64,000 bases of DNA from Limnanthes douglasii subsp. nivea (taxonomy: Eukaryota > Streptophyta > Magnoliopsida > Brassicales > Limnanthaceae). This document shows positions 1 to 10,659 of this stretch, in pieces. The stretch spans positions 250,749,305 through 250,813,304 of the forward strand of contig JAUPFV010000002.1 in assembly GCA_036936605.1 (NCBI GenBank), given 5' to 3'. Under the pieces are notes generated by a model. The model was not told the origin of the DNA. It searched no databases and saw nothing but the letters and a program-made list of their open reading frames with translations. The position numbers and the translations under genes are program-made. The first letter of the stretch is position 1; every line of letters starts with the position of its first letter.

Positions 1-1500
1 TATAAAGTCCAAGTACTCAGAGTCCAATCCGATTTAAAGTTGGTTTTGAACCAACTAAATGGAACCTATGACACTAAAAAAAAGGATTCACAGTTACCTG
101 ACGACTTTGAAAGAATACGAGTCTAAGTTTTAACATGTATCATACGAGTAGGTCCCCCATCTTGACAAATCTGCACCTGACGCCTTAGATAAAACAATGA
201 ACTCAGGGAGCACCCATTTCTCCTACTACAACAACAGGAGAATACTAAAACATGTGCCTCACCAGAAGAAATATGTACAATCCAGAGCTCAATCGATTGG
301 CGGCACCCTTTTTTACTTTATCCACGTGACGACACATTAACATTAAATAAGACCACAGCCAGGGCACTGCAACTGTGCGCCACCAAATATTGCGTCATGG
401 ATAATATTTTCTACCGTAAAAGTGCAACATGACCACTACTATGATGTCTAAGTCAAGAAGAATCTACCACAATTCCACATGAATGGCATGCGGGGGATGT
501 AGGAGCACATTTTAGCCACCACAGCCTCATCTGACGATTTCTCCTAGCGGGCTATTAATAGCATGAACTGGAACCTGATGCAGAACTCATAGTGCAACAA
601 TGTCACCATTGCCAACAATTAGCTAACATTGGTCACCTTCCAACTGAGCCGATAAATTCTACTCCAATACCTTTATTTTTCCAATAAACTAGGCATCACC
701 TTAGTGAGACCATTGCCGATAGCAACCGGAAAGGATCAGTACTTAGTCTTTGCAGTGGATTACTTCACTAAACGGGTTGAAGCAAAAGCTTTCTCCCATA
801 CTCGAGCCCAAGAGATATGCAACTTTGTACATCATCAGATATTATCCCGGTTTGGGATTCTCCGTGTACTGATGACGGATAATGGACCCCAATTCGAAAA
901 TTTCACCGTCACCACCTTCTGTAAGCGTTATTGCATCGACCAAAAATTGTCCACTCCCTACTACCTACTGGAAAACAGGAAAGTCAAGGTAACTAATCAG
1001 AAAAATGTTATATGGGATAAAAAGGAAAGTGGAGGGTGCCAAACGAAAGTGCTCCGGCAAATTATCTGAGGTGCTATGGGCTTATCGCACCATCCTATGC
1101 ACAACAACTGGCGAGACCCCCTTTGCGCTCGTCTATGTTATCGAAGCAGTGATAACTGAAGAATTCATTATCCCAAGCCACATAATCGCCAAGTACACTA
1201 AGACCACCAAGGACGTTAATTGTGTCGTTAACATAGATCTTATAGAATAGCGTCGTGATCAGGCAAAAATGTGTAGATAGCATCACCGAAGTCTGATGCG
1301 GTGGCGTTTCAATTCTCGTTTAAGGCCACGAGATCTATAAGTGTATGATCTCGTTATCAAAATACTTTTACAAGGTTCAGGTGAGAAGGTTGCTAGCAAG
1401 TTAGACCCTAATTGGGAGGGCCCTACACTATTATCTCGAAAAGACATCATGTCGCTTTCGCCTCATTGACAAAGATTGTCACACCATCAAACATCCCTGA
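1..1500 (+). pseudogene. Element C: decayed Ty3/gypsy pol, RNase H tail to integrase
   Basis: Six-frame reading gives broken but recognisable pol. From about 240 to 420 lies the linker after RNase H. From about 480 to 640 lies the integrase H2C2 zinc region (HAGDVGAHF, then CHHCQQ near 600). Positions 704-1069 are the integrase core: the first catalytic Asp is in AVDYFTKR and the second in MTDNGPQFEN. Positions 1005-1250, in another frame, continue with LSEVLWAYRT and TPFALVY, typical of the region after the core. The position of the third catalytic acid (986-988) reads Lys. Several stops and at least one frameshift rule out function. The gene belongs to a family different from elements A and B, and its 5' part lies outside the window. 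Its 3' partner, an antisense ORF, lies at 2150-3127 and 15539-16990. Confidence 0.8.
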
Positions 1501-1570
1501 AATATAAGTAATTTAAAGTTGTATCACAATGCTATGTAATTCATAGATGCACTATTTTTTCCCTCTTGAT

Positions 1571-1600
1571 GGGTGGGCGGGGGGGGGGGGGGGGGGGGGG
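1571..1600. repeat. Homopolymeric G tract
   Basis: A run of 22 G (1579-1600) is preceded by GGGTGGGC. It is followed by TGTTAATGAG, which resembles the TTTTAATGAGG of the conserved block found after pol in elements A and B (32622-32675 and 9644-9697, minus strand). It is best explained as expansion of the G-rich part of that block. Run length may also be uncertain from sequencing. Confidence 0.75.
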
Positions 1601-2149
1601 TGTTAATGAGCCATCAGCCTCAGTTTACTTCAATGCATTTTTATTGATTTTTCCAATTTATTTGTTTGTTTCTTACCTCTCCCTCCTTACAAGAACCATT
1701 GAATCGATTAATATGAACGGGATAATTGGCCACGCCCACTGAGGCTCCGTAAGGGGTCATGCAATTGATCGTTATGGCCTTTCCTACGAATAAGCTGATA
1801 GACATGTCGTACTCGGGCTACACGATGGACACACACTAAGCTCGATCTTGTAAGGATAAGCGAAGTCACTATATTATTACCAAACATATGAGCCTTCATT
1901 AAGCTTATTCACATATGTCTTATACTTCAAACAACCATCAAGCATAATTGTTGCATAACAAAAATATAAAAATATCGTCTCATACATTCAATACGACAAC
2001 ACCACTAAAAATCCAATGGTAAAACACAAAAATTCAAGTAAACTTATAACAACATAAATAGGCATCATGAAATATAGGCAGGGTCCCGATATCTACTGAA
2101 ACCTTACCATCGAGCAAACATATCGATCAAGCCTTGTTTTGAGCACTAT
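1601..2149. other. Non-coding interval of element C between pol and aORF
   Basis: No reading frame with recognisable similarity was seen. By comparison with elements A and B this is the spacer between the converging 3' ends of pol (plus) and the antisense ORF (minus). Confidence 0.45.
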
Positions 2150-3127
2150 GCGCTGACCACATCGGCTCCTACTCTTGACTTCTTAACAACAGGTTCTGTA
2201 GAAGATGCAACAGTGCCCTTACGGTTATTTGATCTCCTAGATGAGCCAGTTTCTTAAATGATCCTCACTCCATACCTGGGTTTAACTTTAGCAACTCCAA
2301 AATAGTCTCATTTTTATTCTTTTTTTATCATACCCACAAACACATCCATGACTTGTCTTTCACTCTCATCCAAGTCTCACTCCACTTTCTCCAGCAACTC
2401 TTGCCTTTTAGATATTTCTCTGCTTTCAATTCCCTAATGGCTACTTTCAAGTTGGTATTATCCACTGTCAACACCACAATCCGTTGGATTGATCATCTAC
2501 CCTCTTCGCCTGCGTCATATTCTGCGTGATCAAACCGATGCTTTGAGACATTAACTCATCATTCTTCTTCATCAGGTCATTGTTTTGCATTGACAGTAAG
2601 ACATTGTTGCTGACTAGTTCTAGGAACTTCTTCCTACAAGAGTCACGCTCATAAGAAACTAAGGATAACTCGCAACATAGTTCATCATTTTCATGTGAGG
2701 CTACTCGTGTCGTACACTGGCTGGCCCATAAGAATTTTGGAACCTATCAAGCTTTATGGTTAGGCTGTTTCCATAGCTAAAGAATAAGGCCTCTGGTTTC
2801 CACTTCTTCTTTGCTTGATATTCGTAACCAAACATGCTTTGATAGACTAGCAAAACTTAATTATGACGTGTCTTCATACACATTGAGGTATCATTATTTT
2901 CAACCCACCCTCATAAAGAGTAAACTTCCATACTTATAAAAAAACCACCTCGATTTCAAGCTCCAATTATCACTATAAAATCTCATTCATGGGCATATTG
3001 TCATAAAACGACAATTTGGGAGAGTGTTTTAGTTGTTCTACCATAAGCAGTGATGGTCTAGGCATCTTTATGCTCACGGGTAAAATATCCTAAACCAATC
3101 CAGCACCTCGGGCAACCTCACTAATGG
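2150..3127 (-). pseudogene. Element C antisense ORF, C-terminal half
   Basis: Read on the minus strand, the sequence from about 3127 down gives a chain of conserved-looking pieces: SEVARGAGLV, ILPVSIKMPRPSL and LKHSPKLSFYDNMP. Then comes a coiled-coil stretch around 2740-2450 rich in Glu, Lys, Asn and Leu (for example CRKKFLELVSNN, QNNDLMKKNDEL). It fits directly onto the C-terminal end of the minus-strand fragment at 15539-15778, so this is one gene interrupted by element B. Stops and shifts are present. Function is unknown; the same type of antisense ORF is a hallmark of Tat-branch gypsy elements. Confidence 0.6.
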
Positions 3128-3477
3128 TGTGATTTATTTCTGTTTGAGGGTAATTTTGTAAAGTGTTTTAGGAATTTAATGTTTAAAGTAGAGAGTAGTG
3201 AGATAATTAAAGTGTGTGCTTGTATTAAATTCTGATTACCCTCATTAATGAAAGTGGTTGGGGTATTTATACTTAATTAATGACCCATGGGCCTGTCGGG
3301 TCGAATTGTGGAGTCATGTCAAGTTTAAGGACCCATTAGTCCAAGATGTGAGGTGACCAACACCTAGCTTAGTCACACTTCATTATATTTGTCGTGTTCG
3401 GTTTTTTAGAGTAGTGGTTATGTCCTAACATCCCCCCGAATAAAGGCAAGCTATTATGCCTAAAATATCTGACCTCA
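3128..3477 (-). repeat. Element B 3' LTR
   Basis: Pairs with 15188-15538. On the plus strand it starts TGTGATTTA and ends GACCTCA. On the internal side (3485-3491) the minus strand reads AAAGGGG, a short polypurine tract as expected next to a 3' LTR. Confidence 0.88.
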
Positions 3478-3840
3478 TTAGTATCCCCTTTACATCTTGC
3501 AAAGAAGCTTTGAAAGAGCTAACTCTTAAGAATCAAAATCAACTTTTTCCGATCTGTTTCTGTATCCGAAGTGCAGACTTTATCTTCCTCTGTTAAGAAT
3601 TTCAAGAGTCACTCTGTTCAAAATTTGGCAGGACTGATTTTACTGTTTAGAATTTCAAGAGTCTTTTTTCAACGTGGGACACGTGTCGGGCTCTGGTTTG
3701 ACCTCTCAACCATTTTCTCCTAAATTCTCGTACCTACTAGGCTAAAAGGTTACCTAGGTTTTAACTCTCATACTGTATAGCCCTTAATCATTGCTTTGAT
3801 CGATCTATCTTCTCCTAGGTAACTCCCACTTTTCATTGTT

Positions 3841-3850
3841 ATTATATAAT
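3841..3850 (+). promoter_or_regulatory. Possible TATA box of the element B antisense ORF
   Basis: ATTATATAAT lies about 85 bp upstream of the ATG at 3933 and inside the 3' LTR boundary. A TATA-like site at a comparable place exists in element A (29176-29182). Inference only. Confidence 0.35.
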
Positions 3851-3932
3851 ATACTTCACTCTTTCATTATCTTCAAAAACACAATTATTTTTAGTGAAAG
3901 AAAGCTTTTTCCAATTTGTATTCGAGTCATTT

Positions 3933-5149
3933 ATGATCACAGCTAGAAACGCACTAGTAAAAGGAGGTTGGTTAAATTTTTCTGAGTTGGAGAGAGCGAG
4001 GAAACTTGCAAGAGATGAACGAATTGCTGATGGCCTTCATGTTTCTCCAGGTGAAGGAATCAACCAATCACAAGCAAACACAAATCAAGGTTCATCGTCC
4101 TCAAAAACACCTAAGGTTAGAAAACTATCCTTTGTTTCAAACCTTTCTCCTATTCTATCAGTGTCCTCTGTCCAAGAGTCTCAAAACATTCTCCCTAAAG
4201 AAAAAGCTGTTTCCAGCATTAGAAAGCCTTCACCCTTTGTTTCCATGGGTTCACATGCTGAGGAATCCCCTGAAAAGCATACTCCTCGCTGAATAACTCG
4301 TCAATCCAAGGCTAAGTCCACTCCTACCTCTTTGAAACACATTAGTTTGGAGACGATAAAACCTTTGCTAGAAACCAATCATCCGAATAGCAGCCCGTGG
4401 CAAAAGCCAAGCCATCTGAATAGCCTTCCATTGTAATGGAAGAAAATATGGAGGATAGTTTAGATGATACCCCTTTTGAGGCCTCCAGACAGACGGAAGA
4501 CACCCTTGCAGATCAAAAGGGCAAGACTAAAATGAGTTTGACTCATCCGGATGCACTTCCGTAGTGTCTATAAGGGAAAGTAGGGCCAAATTTCAAGAAG
4601 GTCAGCGTGAAATACCTGCTATCCCTCCAGAATATAGCCTACGTATACACCCATACCGCTGAATTGGGTCGAATTCGTACAAAGTGGGGGACCCCAGAGT
4701 CTGTCAAGGTGAGAATCCCAGTCACCCTGGAAACTCCGATGGACTGCAAACCCGATGAGCTAGTGGTCTACACAGAGATGCTGAACTGGGGACTCCGGTT
4801 TCTTTTGGATCCAAAGATAGTCAGGTACTTCATGCTGATCAAGCTATGTCCAAGTCAGCTGAGTCCAAATTCCTGGTACACCGTGATGGCTGGCATCATG
4901 GCTTCCAGACTATCCAAGATTTCACTACCAATGTAACAATTAGCTGTTGTGGCAAATTAGTGCAAACATTATCACATTCCCTTCTACCATTACAATATGG
5001 GGAATTATTACAAGGTAATTAATGATATTTGGAGTCAGAAAAGCCATGAAGGACATAATTCCACTTCATCGGCGTGGACTGGGAGAATGGGAAGAAAATC
5101 AAGGTTGACTCTAACCCAAGCCAGCTAACCAGTCGCTGGAAGAGCATTG
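3933..5149 (+). pseudogene. Element B antisense ORF, exon 1 (Transposase_28-like)
   Basis: Starts MITARNALVKGG, matching the same stretch in element A. Positions 4607-4936 hold the best conserved part: TKWGTPESVKVRIP, LNWGLRFLLDPKIV and QLSPNSWYTVM. This resembles the plant domain catalogued as 'putative gypsy type transposon' (Transposase_28, PF04195), whose biochemical role is not known. An upstream in-frame GTG at 3894 extends the frame, but the ATG at 3933 aligns with element A. Stops occur after 4292, near 4435, near 4563 and at 4934. The reading frame enters the intron at 5150 in phase 1. Confidence 0.7.
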
Positions 5150-5223
5150 GTAAGTTTTATTCATGTTCTCTTTAATTTCAAATACTATGTAGCTACTCAG
5201 AACCGATTTGTATTTCTTTTTAG
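5150..5223 (+). other. Intron in element B antisense ORF
   Basis: The donor is GTAAGT at 5150-5155 and the acceptor TTCTTTTTAG ends at 5223 (74 bp, phase 1). Removing it joins a frame ending RWKSI to one starting FPKEF, matching the join in element A. The intervening sequence is T-rich and has stops. Orientation is plus only, opposite to gag-pol. Confidence 0.72.
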
Positions 5224-5458
5224 TTTTTCCGAAGGAGTTCTCGAATTATATAGAGGTAGGTCAAGACACCTGTCCCAAGTGAAATTCTTGGGCCTTGGAG
5301 AAATGAGATAACAGTTTCCACAACTGTTTCACCTAGGGGAAATTTGTGAGGACTCATCTGTGGAACCCGATAGGGAGAAGAGACCTCTTCTGGGAAGAAT
5401 TGACCATCCCTCCTCCGGAAGATGTTGTCCGGAGGAGAACTGAGGCTAAAGATGCTAA
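5224..5458 (+). pseudogene. Element B antisense ORF, exon 2 before the Harbinger insertion
   Basis: Reads FPKEFSNYIEVGQDTCPK and THLWNPIGRRDLFWEEL, parallel to 30707-30910 in element A. It has three in-frame stops between 5281 and 5340. The frame is cut by the Harbinger element at 5459 and resumes at 7977 in the same frame. Confidence 0.65.
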
Positions 5459-5490
5459 GGCCATCTCTAATCGCAGGTCTCCCCGGAGAC
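5459..5490. repeat. Left TIR and subterminal hairpin of the Harbinger element
   Basis: TIR GGCCATCTCTAA is followed by a short palindrome, GGTCTCC-CC-GGAGACC at about 5476-5491. The right end has its own larger palindrome. Confidence 0.7.
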
Positions 5491-5499
5491 CTCCATTTA

Positions 5500-6405
5500 T
5501 TTACAGATCTTCCACACAGCTTCTAACCGTTGTTTTACTATTCCGGAGACTTTTAATATAAAAAATTCAATTCAAACAATTCCACTATCTTTTAACTATT
5601 CATCTCACTCTCTTTATTTCTCCCTCCATCTCACTCTCTCAATATTTACAGTATCATCCTACATTTACTAATTCTATAATAAATAATTTAACCTATATTG
5701 TTAATTAATAATTGATATTAATATTTAACAAGATTATTTATTTTAAATTTATGTTATAAATTTTTGTGTTTAATTTTTATTTACAATAAAATAATATGTA
5801 TCTTTTAACTATTCATTTGACTCTCTTAATTTCTCATTCTATCATATCTCTCAATATTTACATTATCATCCTACATTTACTAATTCTATGATAAATAATT
5901 TAACCTATATTGTTAATTAATAAATGATATTAATATTTTTTACTTCAATGGTGTTAAGAAAATGTCGTCTTATTCATAAATTCTAAAATTTTAACCCTTT
6001 GAAATTACTACGGGGTGACATTTCACTGATTGTATTAACTACTTTTATATGTGTTATCTCTTGTTTTATTGTATTTGTTTTATGTTCATGTTTAATGTTG
6101 AGCCCTCTAATCTATTGTATTTGTTTTATGTTCATGTTTAATGCTGTATTGTCAAGTTAATATTTATGTAGCTGAATTTTTAACACAATTAACAATTGTT
6201 AAAAAAACAACTACAAAAAGTCTAATAAAAAAACTGAAATCCGAATGAAAAAGGGTTACAAACTAAACTTAAGCAGCATTAAACTCACACATATAGTACA
6301 ATCTTAAATTAAAAACAATTCACTCAAACAACATTGGAAAAAGCTTAAATTAAAAACATTTCACTGAAACAACATTGGAAAAAACATTAAAGATAAACGA
6401 CATAG
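5500..6405. other. Non-coding left part of the Harbinger element
   Basis: AT-rich. It holds a diverged direct repeat: the stretch around 5575-5730 (TTTAACTATTCATCTCACTCT, CAATATTTACAGTATCATCC) recurs at about 5806-5935. No gene seen. Confidence 0.5.
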
Positions 6406-6409
6406 AATA

Positions 6410-6985
6410 CTACTCATATCGACCACATTCGGACCACACATGTTTGATAAGATCATCTTGGAGTCGTTTGATTAATCCTTCGCTGCGGATTGACCAATGA
6501 CGAATCATATAGTCCTCAAGTGAAATATTACCACTCATGTTGTCCATATCCACATTTCCACATTCATATATACGTGCTCGTGCTCGACGAGATATTGCGG
6601 GATCAGTTTCATCGTCGTCAGAATCTTCGTCTGCATACTCCTCATGTTCGTCTTCCACAATCATGTTATGTAATATCACACATGTAATCATGATATTAGA
6701 AAGATGTTGAGTACTCCATCCGTGGCCATGGTTTTTTATTATGGCAAACTGAGATTGTAGAATACCAAACGCTCTTTCAACGTCCTTACGGTATGATTAT
6801 TGAATTTTAGAGAATAATGTCTCTTGAAGGTTAATCGGTGATCGAATAGCTTGGATAAGTGTTCCCCATTTTGGATAAATACCATCCGCGAGATAGTATG
6901 TAATATTATGCTTATGACCATTTACAACATAAGCTACGGTCGGAGTTGATACCGATCCACCCGCTACTAATATTAATAGGCCCAT
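6410..6985 (-). pseudogene. Harbinger transposase, C-terminal part
   Basis: The minus strand gives VNGHKHNITYYLADGIYPKW (6797-6985), then FGILQSQFAI (about 6745-6775, shifted frame), then ITCVILHNMIVEDEHEE (6410-6691) and a C-terminal LQDDLIKHVW. This is the C-terminal third of the plant Harbinger DDE endonuclease, the enzyme that cuts and rejoins element ends. The ILHNMI block is diagnostic. The N-terminal half with the first catalytic residues is absent, and at least one frameshift with a stop separates the two parts. It lies tail-to-head with the companion ORF at 7002-7346. Confidence 0.82.
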
Positions 6986-7001
6986 GGGTAGAAATCATGC
7001 T

Positions 7002-7346
7002 CGTCGGAACAAAAATAAACATAAGATAAGTGATAGCGATGCATCTGCGGAAAGGACTGAAGGCTTGGGTAAGATTCTAGCAATGTAAGCTGAAGCTAAC
7101 TCACTCATGAAAGAGACGAATGATCTTACACGGACTAAGATAGGATATATGAAAGATACTTATAGCATCATGAATGTTGATACCACCAATATGACTCCGG
7201 ACTCGAAAAGCTTTTGGACCAAAAAAAAGAAAAATATACGTGAACGCAACGAGCGTGCTACATATCGACCTTCATTTAACGACGGAACGGATTATGGAAA
7301 TGATGGACCAAGTCGAAGTTCTGGTTTCAATAATTTCTCTATGTAA
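7002..7346 (+). pseudogene. Harbinger companion protein (Myb/NAM-associated), C-terminal part
   Basis: Reads SDASAERTEGLGK, a stop, then MNVDTTNMTPDSKSFWTKKK and a basic tail ending at 7346. In plant Harbinger elements the second ORF encodes a Myb/SANT-like DNA-binding partner of the transposase. The block 'MD-T-MTP-(T/S)K-(F/Y)' near its end is typical. Only the last ~110 residues are present. Confidence 0.65.
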
Positions 7347-7349
7347 TTT

Positions 7350-7940
7350 ATCGTAATTGTTTCTTTGTTATTTGTGTTTTCTTGTATTTTTATTTATTTT
7401 GCATGTGTGTTTTCAAGTTTCGGTTACTATTTTTGAAAAAAAATATTTTTGAAAAAATTAATACCTCTATGTATTTGATTTCCGCAATTTATGAATTAAG
7501 TTTTTATTATAAATGGTTACCATTAATATTATCTATAAATAAATTAAACTTACTATAAATTAAATTAAATTTATAAATTAATTTTAAGTTTTTATTAAAA
7601 ATAAAATTTTATATTATAATTAAAGTATGTTTATTATAATCAAATTTATACTTATATTATAAATTAGATATCTTTATAACGTTGAAAATTACTCTACCCT
7701 AATTGTTATTACACTTTTAATTGGATCTTCTTTCTCCATTTTCTTCTTTTCTCTCACCTCTTCCTTTCTCTTTCCTCATGCGACTGAGGCCATTTCCTCT
7801 CTCTTCTTTTCTTACCTGGTTTCTCTCTCTTCCGGTCTCGATCTCGCGCTCGCCAGAGCTCGAGATCGAGCCCGAATAGTAAATCGGTCTCTCCAGTTTT
7901 AGAGACCGACACCGGTGGTTAGAAGCCATTTTTGACCCTC
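7350..7940. other. Non-coding right part of the Harbinger element
   Basis: AT-rich to about 7720, then pyrimidine-rich (CTCTTTCTC type) to 7830, then GC-richer sequence with GGTCTC and GAGACC repeats leading to the TIR. No gene recognised. Confidence 0.5.
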
Positions 7941-7973
7941 GGTCTCGACCGAGACCGAGGGTTAGAGATGGCC
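7935..7973. repeat. Right TIR and subterminal hairpin of the Harbinger element
   Basis: CCCTCGGTCTCG and CGAGACCGAGGG, separated by AC, form a perfect 12-bp stem directly inside the TIR TTAGAGATGGCC. Confidence 0.75.
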
Positions 7974-7976
7974 TAA

Positions 7977-9215
7977 GATTTACTTGCCTTCCAGGACCAA
8001 AGCCTCTAGTCATCTGAACAAAATAAAGAACAAAAGAAAGAAGAAAACCACCAAAGACCCATTTCAGACAACCACCGAAGGAACCAGTTCGGAGAACCAA
8101 TGAGGGATTTATGCTACTCTACTGGAAGCAGTTGAAGTTACTGTTAAGAAGGCTGGTGGATCGAAGAACTCACCAAAGAATATGAAGAAGAAAAAGAAAC
8201 TCAAAGAAAGTAGTGATGAAAAACTTGCAAAGAAGAAAAAAGTTACTCTGGGATTAGAGGTAATTGTACGTCCTCCTGAAATCCCTCATACGGCTCATGT
8301 TGATCCAACTTTGCAAGAAGAAATTCCATCCAATATTTATTCCGAACAGAACGTTGTTGATGGAGAGGTAAATTTGGATGTCTTTCAAAGTATTAACATA
8401 TATTTCAATGATTTGGAAAATGATAACTTTGCGGGGCCTTATCATCCTACCAATTCATCCAATAATGTGACCCACAATTGGGAGAATTATGTAAAATTAA
8501 ACGAGCAAGACACCCTGGATCATGCCATCTACGTTACATCCGTCCGGTAGTTGATCTGGAGAGGCAAGTGAGGGATCAAACAGCTACCATAAACTCCCTG
8601 ACTACAGAGAAACAGAGTCTGACAAACGGTCTTTCTGCCGTTCAGCAAAGCATAAAATCATCGAAGAAGGAGAAATAGTATTTACCTCCGTAACTGCTCA
8701 AGTCAGAAGAGGCTAACAAAAACCTTTAGACCAAGTATTCCGGACTGGAGACTTCTTCCTCCAATGAGATCAAAGCTTTGAAGGAGCAACTAAAAGCTAA
8801 GGACAAAGTTATCGAGACTTTATCCGAACACAAAGTCAAGTTGGAGAAAACTGTCCAATGGAAGACCGATGAGAATACTTCCTTAGCAAATAAACAAGCT
8901 CAAGAAATAGCTGTAAGGATATATAATTATGCTAGTGGGATAGTGGATTCCCTGGAGTAGAGAGATGATGGAATAAAATCCGATATGGTCTTACTGTTCC
9001 ATGAGACCTTTCCTCATAGGACTATTGGTCCTTTGTGGAAATGTGTCGACTACGATGACCTCCCTTTACATACGATGGCTGATGGTGACAAGCACAACTA
9101 TTCAAGTGGGGAAGATTCCGAAGACGATGAAGAAATTGGTGAGAGTTCAAGTGCTGAACTCAAAAGTCTAAAAATGATGGTGGTGAAGAAAAAAACCGAA
9201 GGGAACAAGCCCTAA
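7977..9215 (+). pseudogene. Element B antisense ORF, exon 2 after the Harbinger insertion
   Basis: Continues in frame from 5458 with IYLPSRTKA and a Lys-rich stretch (8182-8250). Then come FAGPYHPTNSSNNV (about 8430-8470), a coiled coil (8540-8960), and a C-terminal block MVLLFHETFPHRTIGPLW, DLPLHTMADGDKHN followed by an acidic Ser/Asp/Glu tail (9110-9160). The same order is seen in element A. Several stops (8097, 8548, 8676, 8958) and shifts are present. The protein is probably nuclear, from its basic and acidic tracts, but function is unknown. Confidence 0.65.
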
Positions 9216-9643
9216 GGTTGTATTGTATCATTGTGTACCTTTTCTTGAAAAACTAAAGTCTTTGGATGGCGAAGGTGTTTTGTTGCATTGTTTATTTAAT
9301 CTATGTTCTGTAGAACTTAAAGTCCTTGAATGGTCAAGCAATTTTGTGAATCATGGATCGGTTTCAGTCCGATCGGATTCTAATATCATATTTTCTTTTC
9401 TTTAAATTTTGTTTAACTCTGTATGGCCAATGTTTAGATAGCCTTCAATATTTCAGAGGTGTTAAATAAAGGTATTAAACATCCTCAACCACATGTGTTC
9501 AATAAATGTGACCAAGTGTTTAATATATCCGATCAACTTAGAGACATTTGAGAGCCGAAGTGTTTAATAAGCATTTAATATCCGACCACCTTGTACTGTT
9601 TGCACCATACTTTTAAAGAAGGCATAAGATATTATTAAAAACT
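9216..9643. other. Element B spacer after the antisense ORF, with repeated motif
   Basis: Two copies of AAAGTC(T/C)TTG(G)AATGG-(C/T)-(G/C)AAG occur near 9250 and 9317. Element A has two better preserved copies at the same place (32268-32292 and 32354-32379). Confidence 0.5.
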
Positions 9644-9697
9644 CAGACACCTCATTAAAACCTCCTCGCGCCACCAGGGTAGGAAAGAGTATGCCCC
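9644..9697 (-). promoter_or_regulatory. Conserved 54-bp block between pol and antisense ORF (element B)
   Basis: Differs from 32622-32675 of element A at only about 2-3 positions, although the LTRs of A and B are only loosely similar. On the minus strand it has GGCATACTCTTTCC, a G-rich centre with GGCGCG, and TTTTAATGAGG. Role unknown; possible central polypurine or RNA signal. Confidence 0.55.
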
Positions 9698-9744
9698 CTA
9701 ATATTTACATTGACATTCAAAGAGTAAATATTTACAAGGGAGTT

Positions 9745-10600
9745 CTATTCTAAGTATAGCCTGAGATGTTGAACGTTCCATGGGTGTTTTAGTGCTCTCC
9801 CTTCCTTGTCTTGGAGCCTGTATGTTTCTGGTTTAACTTTTCCACATACCACATAAGGGCCATTCCAATTCGGAGCCAGCCTACCAAACTGTTTTTTCTT
9901 AGTATGTAAAAAGACTTTTCTTAAGACTTTGTCCCCCAACTGAAAATATCTTCTTTTAACTGTGGAGGAAATATTATCATCATCAAACCTTTGTAATGCG
10001 CCGTCCTCAAATGTGCTTTAACTCTTCTTTCTTCAATCAAATCCAACTGATTCATGATTGCTATATCATTAGCCTATTCTGAATAGTTTTGGAATCTGTG
10101 AGATGGTAAAGTACCTTATATAAGAGTGATTGCATCCATACCATACACAAGAAAAAAAAAAAGAGATTCTTGTGTAGCAGCCCGAGGTGTAGTTCAGTAG
10201 GCCCACAATACTTCTTGTAAATAGCTTGGCCACTTTCCTACAGCTCTCTCTAGATTTTTCTTCAATTAGGATAAGATTTTCCAATTCGCAACTTCAACTT
10301 GCCCATTTTCTTGAGGGTGGAAATGAGAAGAAAAACAATGTTGAACTCCTATAGAGGTGCATAACATTTCCATGTTTTTATTATTAAATTGTGGCCTATT
10401 GTCTATAGTAATCTTTTGGGGAACCCTAAACCTGCAACATATGTTAGATAAAATAATTTTAATGATTGTCTGCAAAGTGGTTCCAACTAAATGAGTTGCC
10501 TCTATCCACTTAGAGAAATAGTCAATAACAACTATAATTGGTTTACATCCACCGGATCCCATGGGAAGAGGCCCAACTAGATCCAGCCCTCATCTGTCGA
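9745..10600 (-). pseudogene. Element B integrase (core and C-terminus)
   Basis: On the minus strand 10562-10266 reads the rve core: VIDYFSKWIEA (first Asp), TIDNRPQFNN (second Asp) and HPQENGQVEVAN (Glu). Next is a shifted stretch (about 10260-10100) with the equivalent of SYLQEVLWAY. Last, 9939-9745 reads GDKVLRKVFLHTKKK, LAPNWNGPYVV and HPWNVQHLRLYLE, the usual C-terminal end in this family. All three DDE acids survive, but frameshifts and stops separate the parts. Confidence 0.82.
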
Positions 10601-10659
10601 AAGGTATCAGTTCGGATATGGATTCCATAGGAACTGCTGGCACATGAATTTCATTTGCA

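Larger units (their letters stand above)
5459..7973. mobile_element. PIF/Harbinger DNA transposon
   Basis: The ends are inverted: GGCCATCTCTAA at 5459-5470 and TTAGAGATGGCC at 7962-7973. TAA is duplicated at 5456-5458 and 7974-7976, the 3-bp TWA duplication typical of PIF/Harbinger. Inside are the C-terminal part of a Harbinger DDE transposase on the minus strand (6410-6985) and the C-terminal part of the companion Myb/NAM-associated protein on plus (7002-7346). Removing the element plus one TAA restores the reading frame of the host aORF, so the boundaries are secure. Length 2515 bp. Both genes are truncated, so the copy is non-autonomous. Confidence 0.88.

Noticed and set aside
1579..1640. 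G tract followed by TGTTAATGAG as polypurine tract and 3' LTR start of element C.
   Set aside because: The antisense ORF of C follows at 2150 and beyond 15539, so the 3' LTR must lie farther right. The site matches the conserved post-pol block of A and B better.
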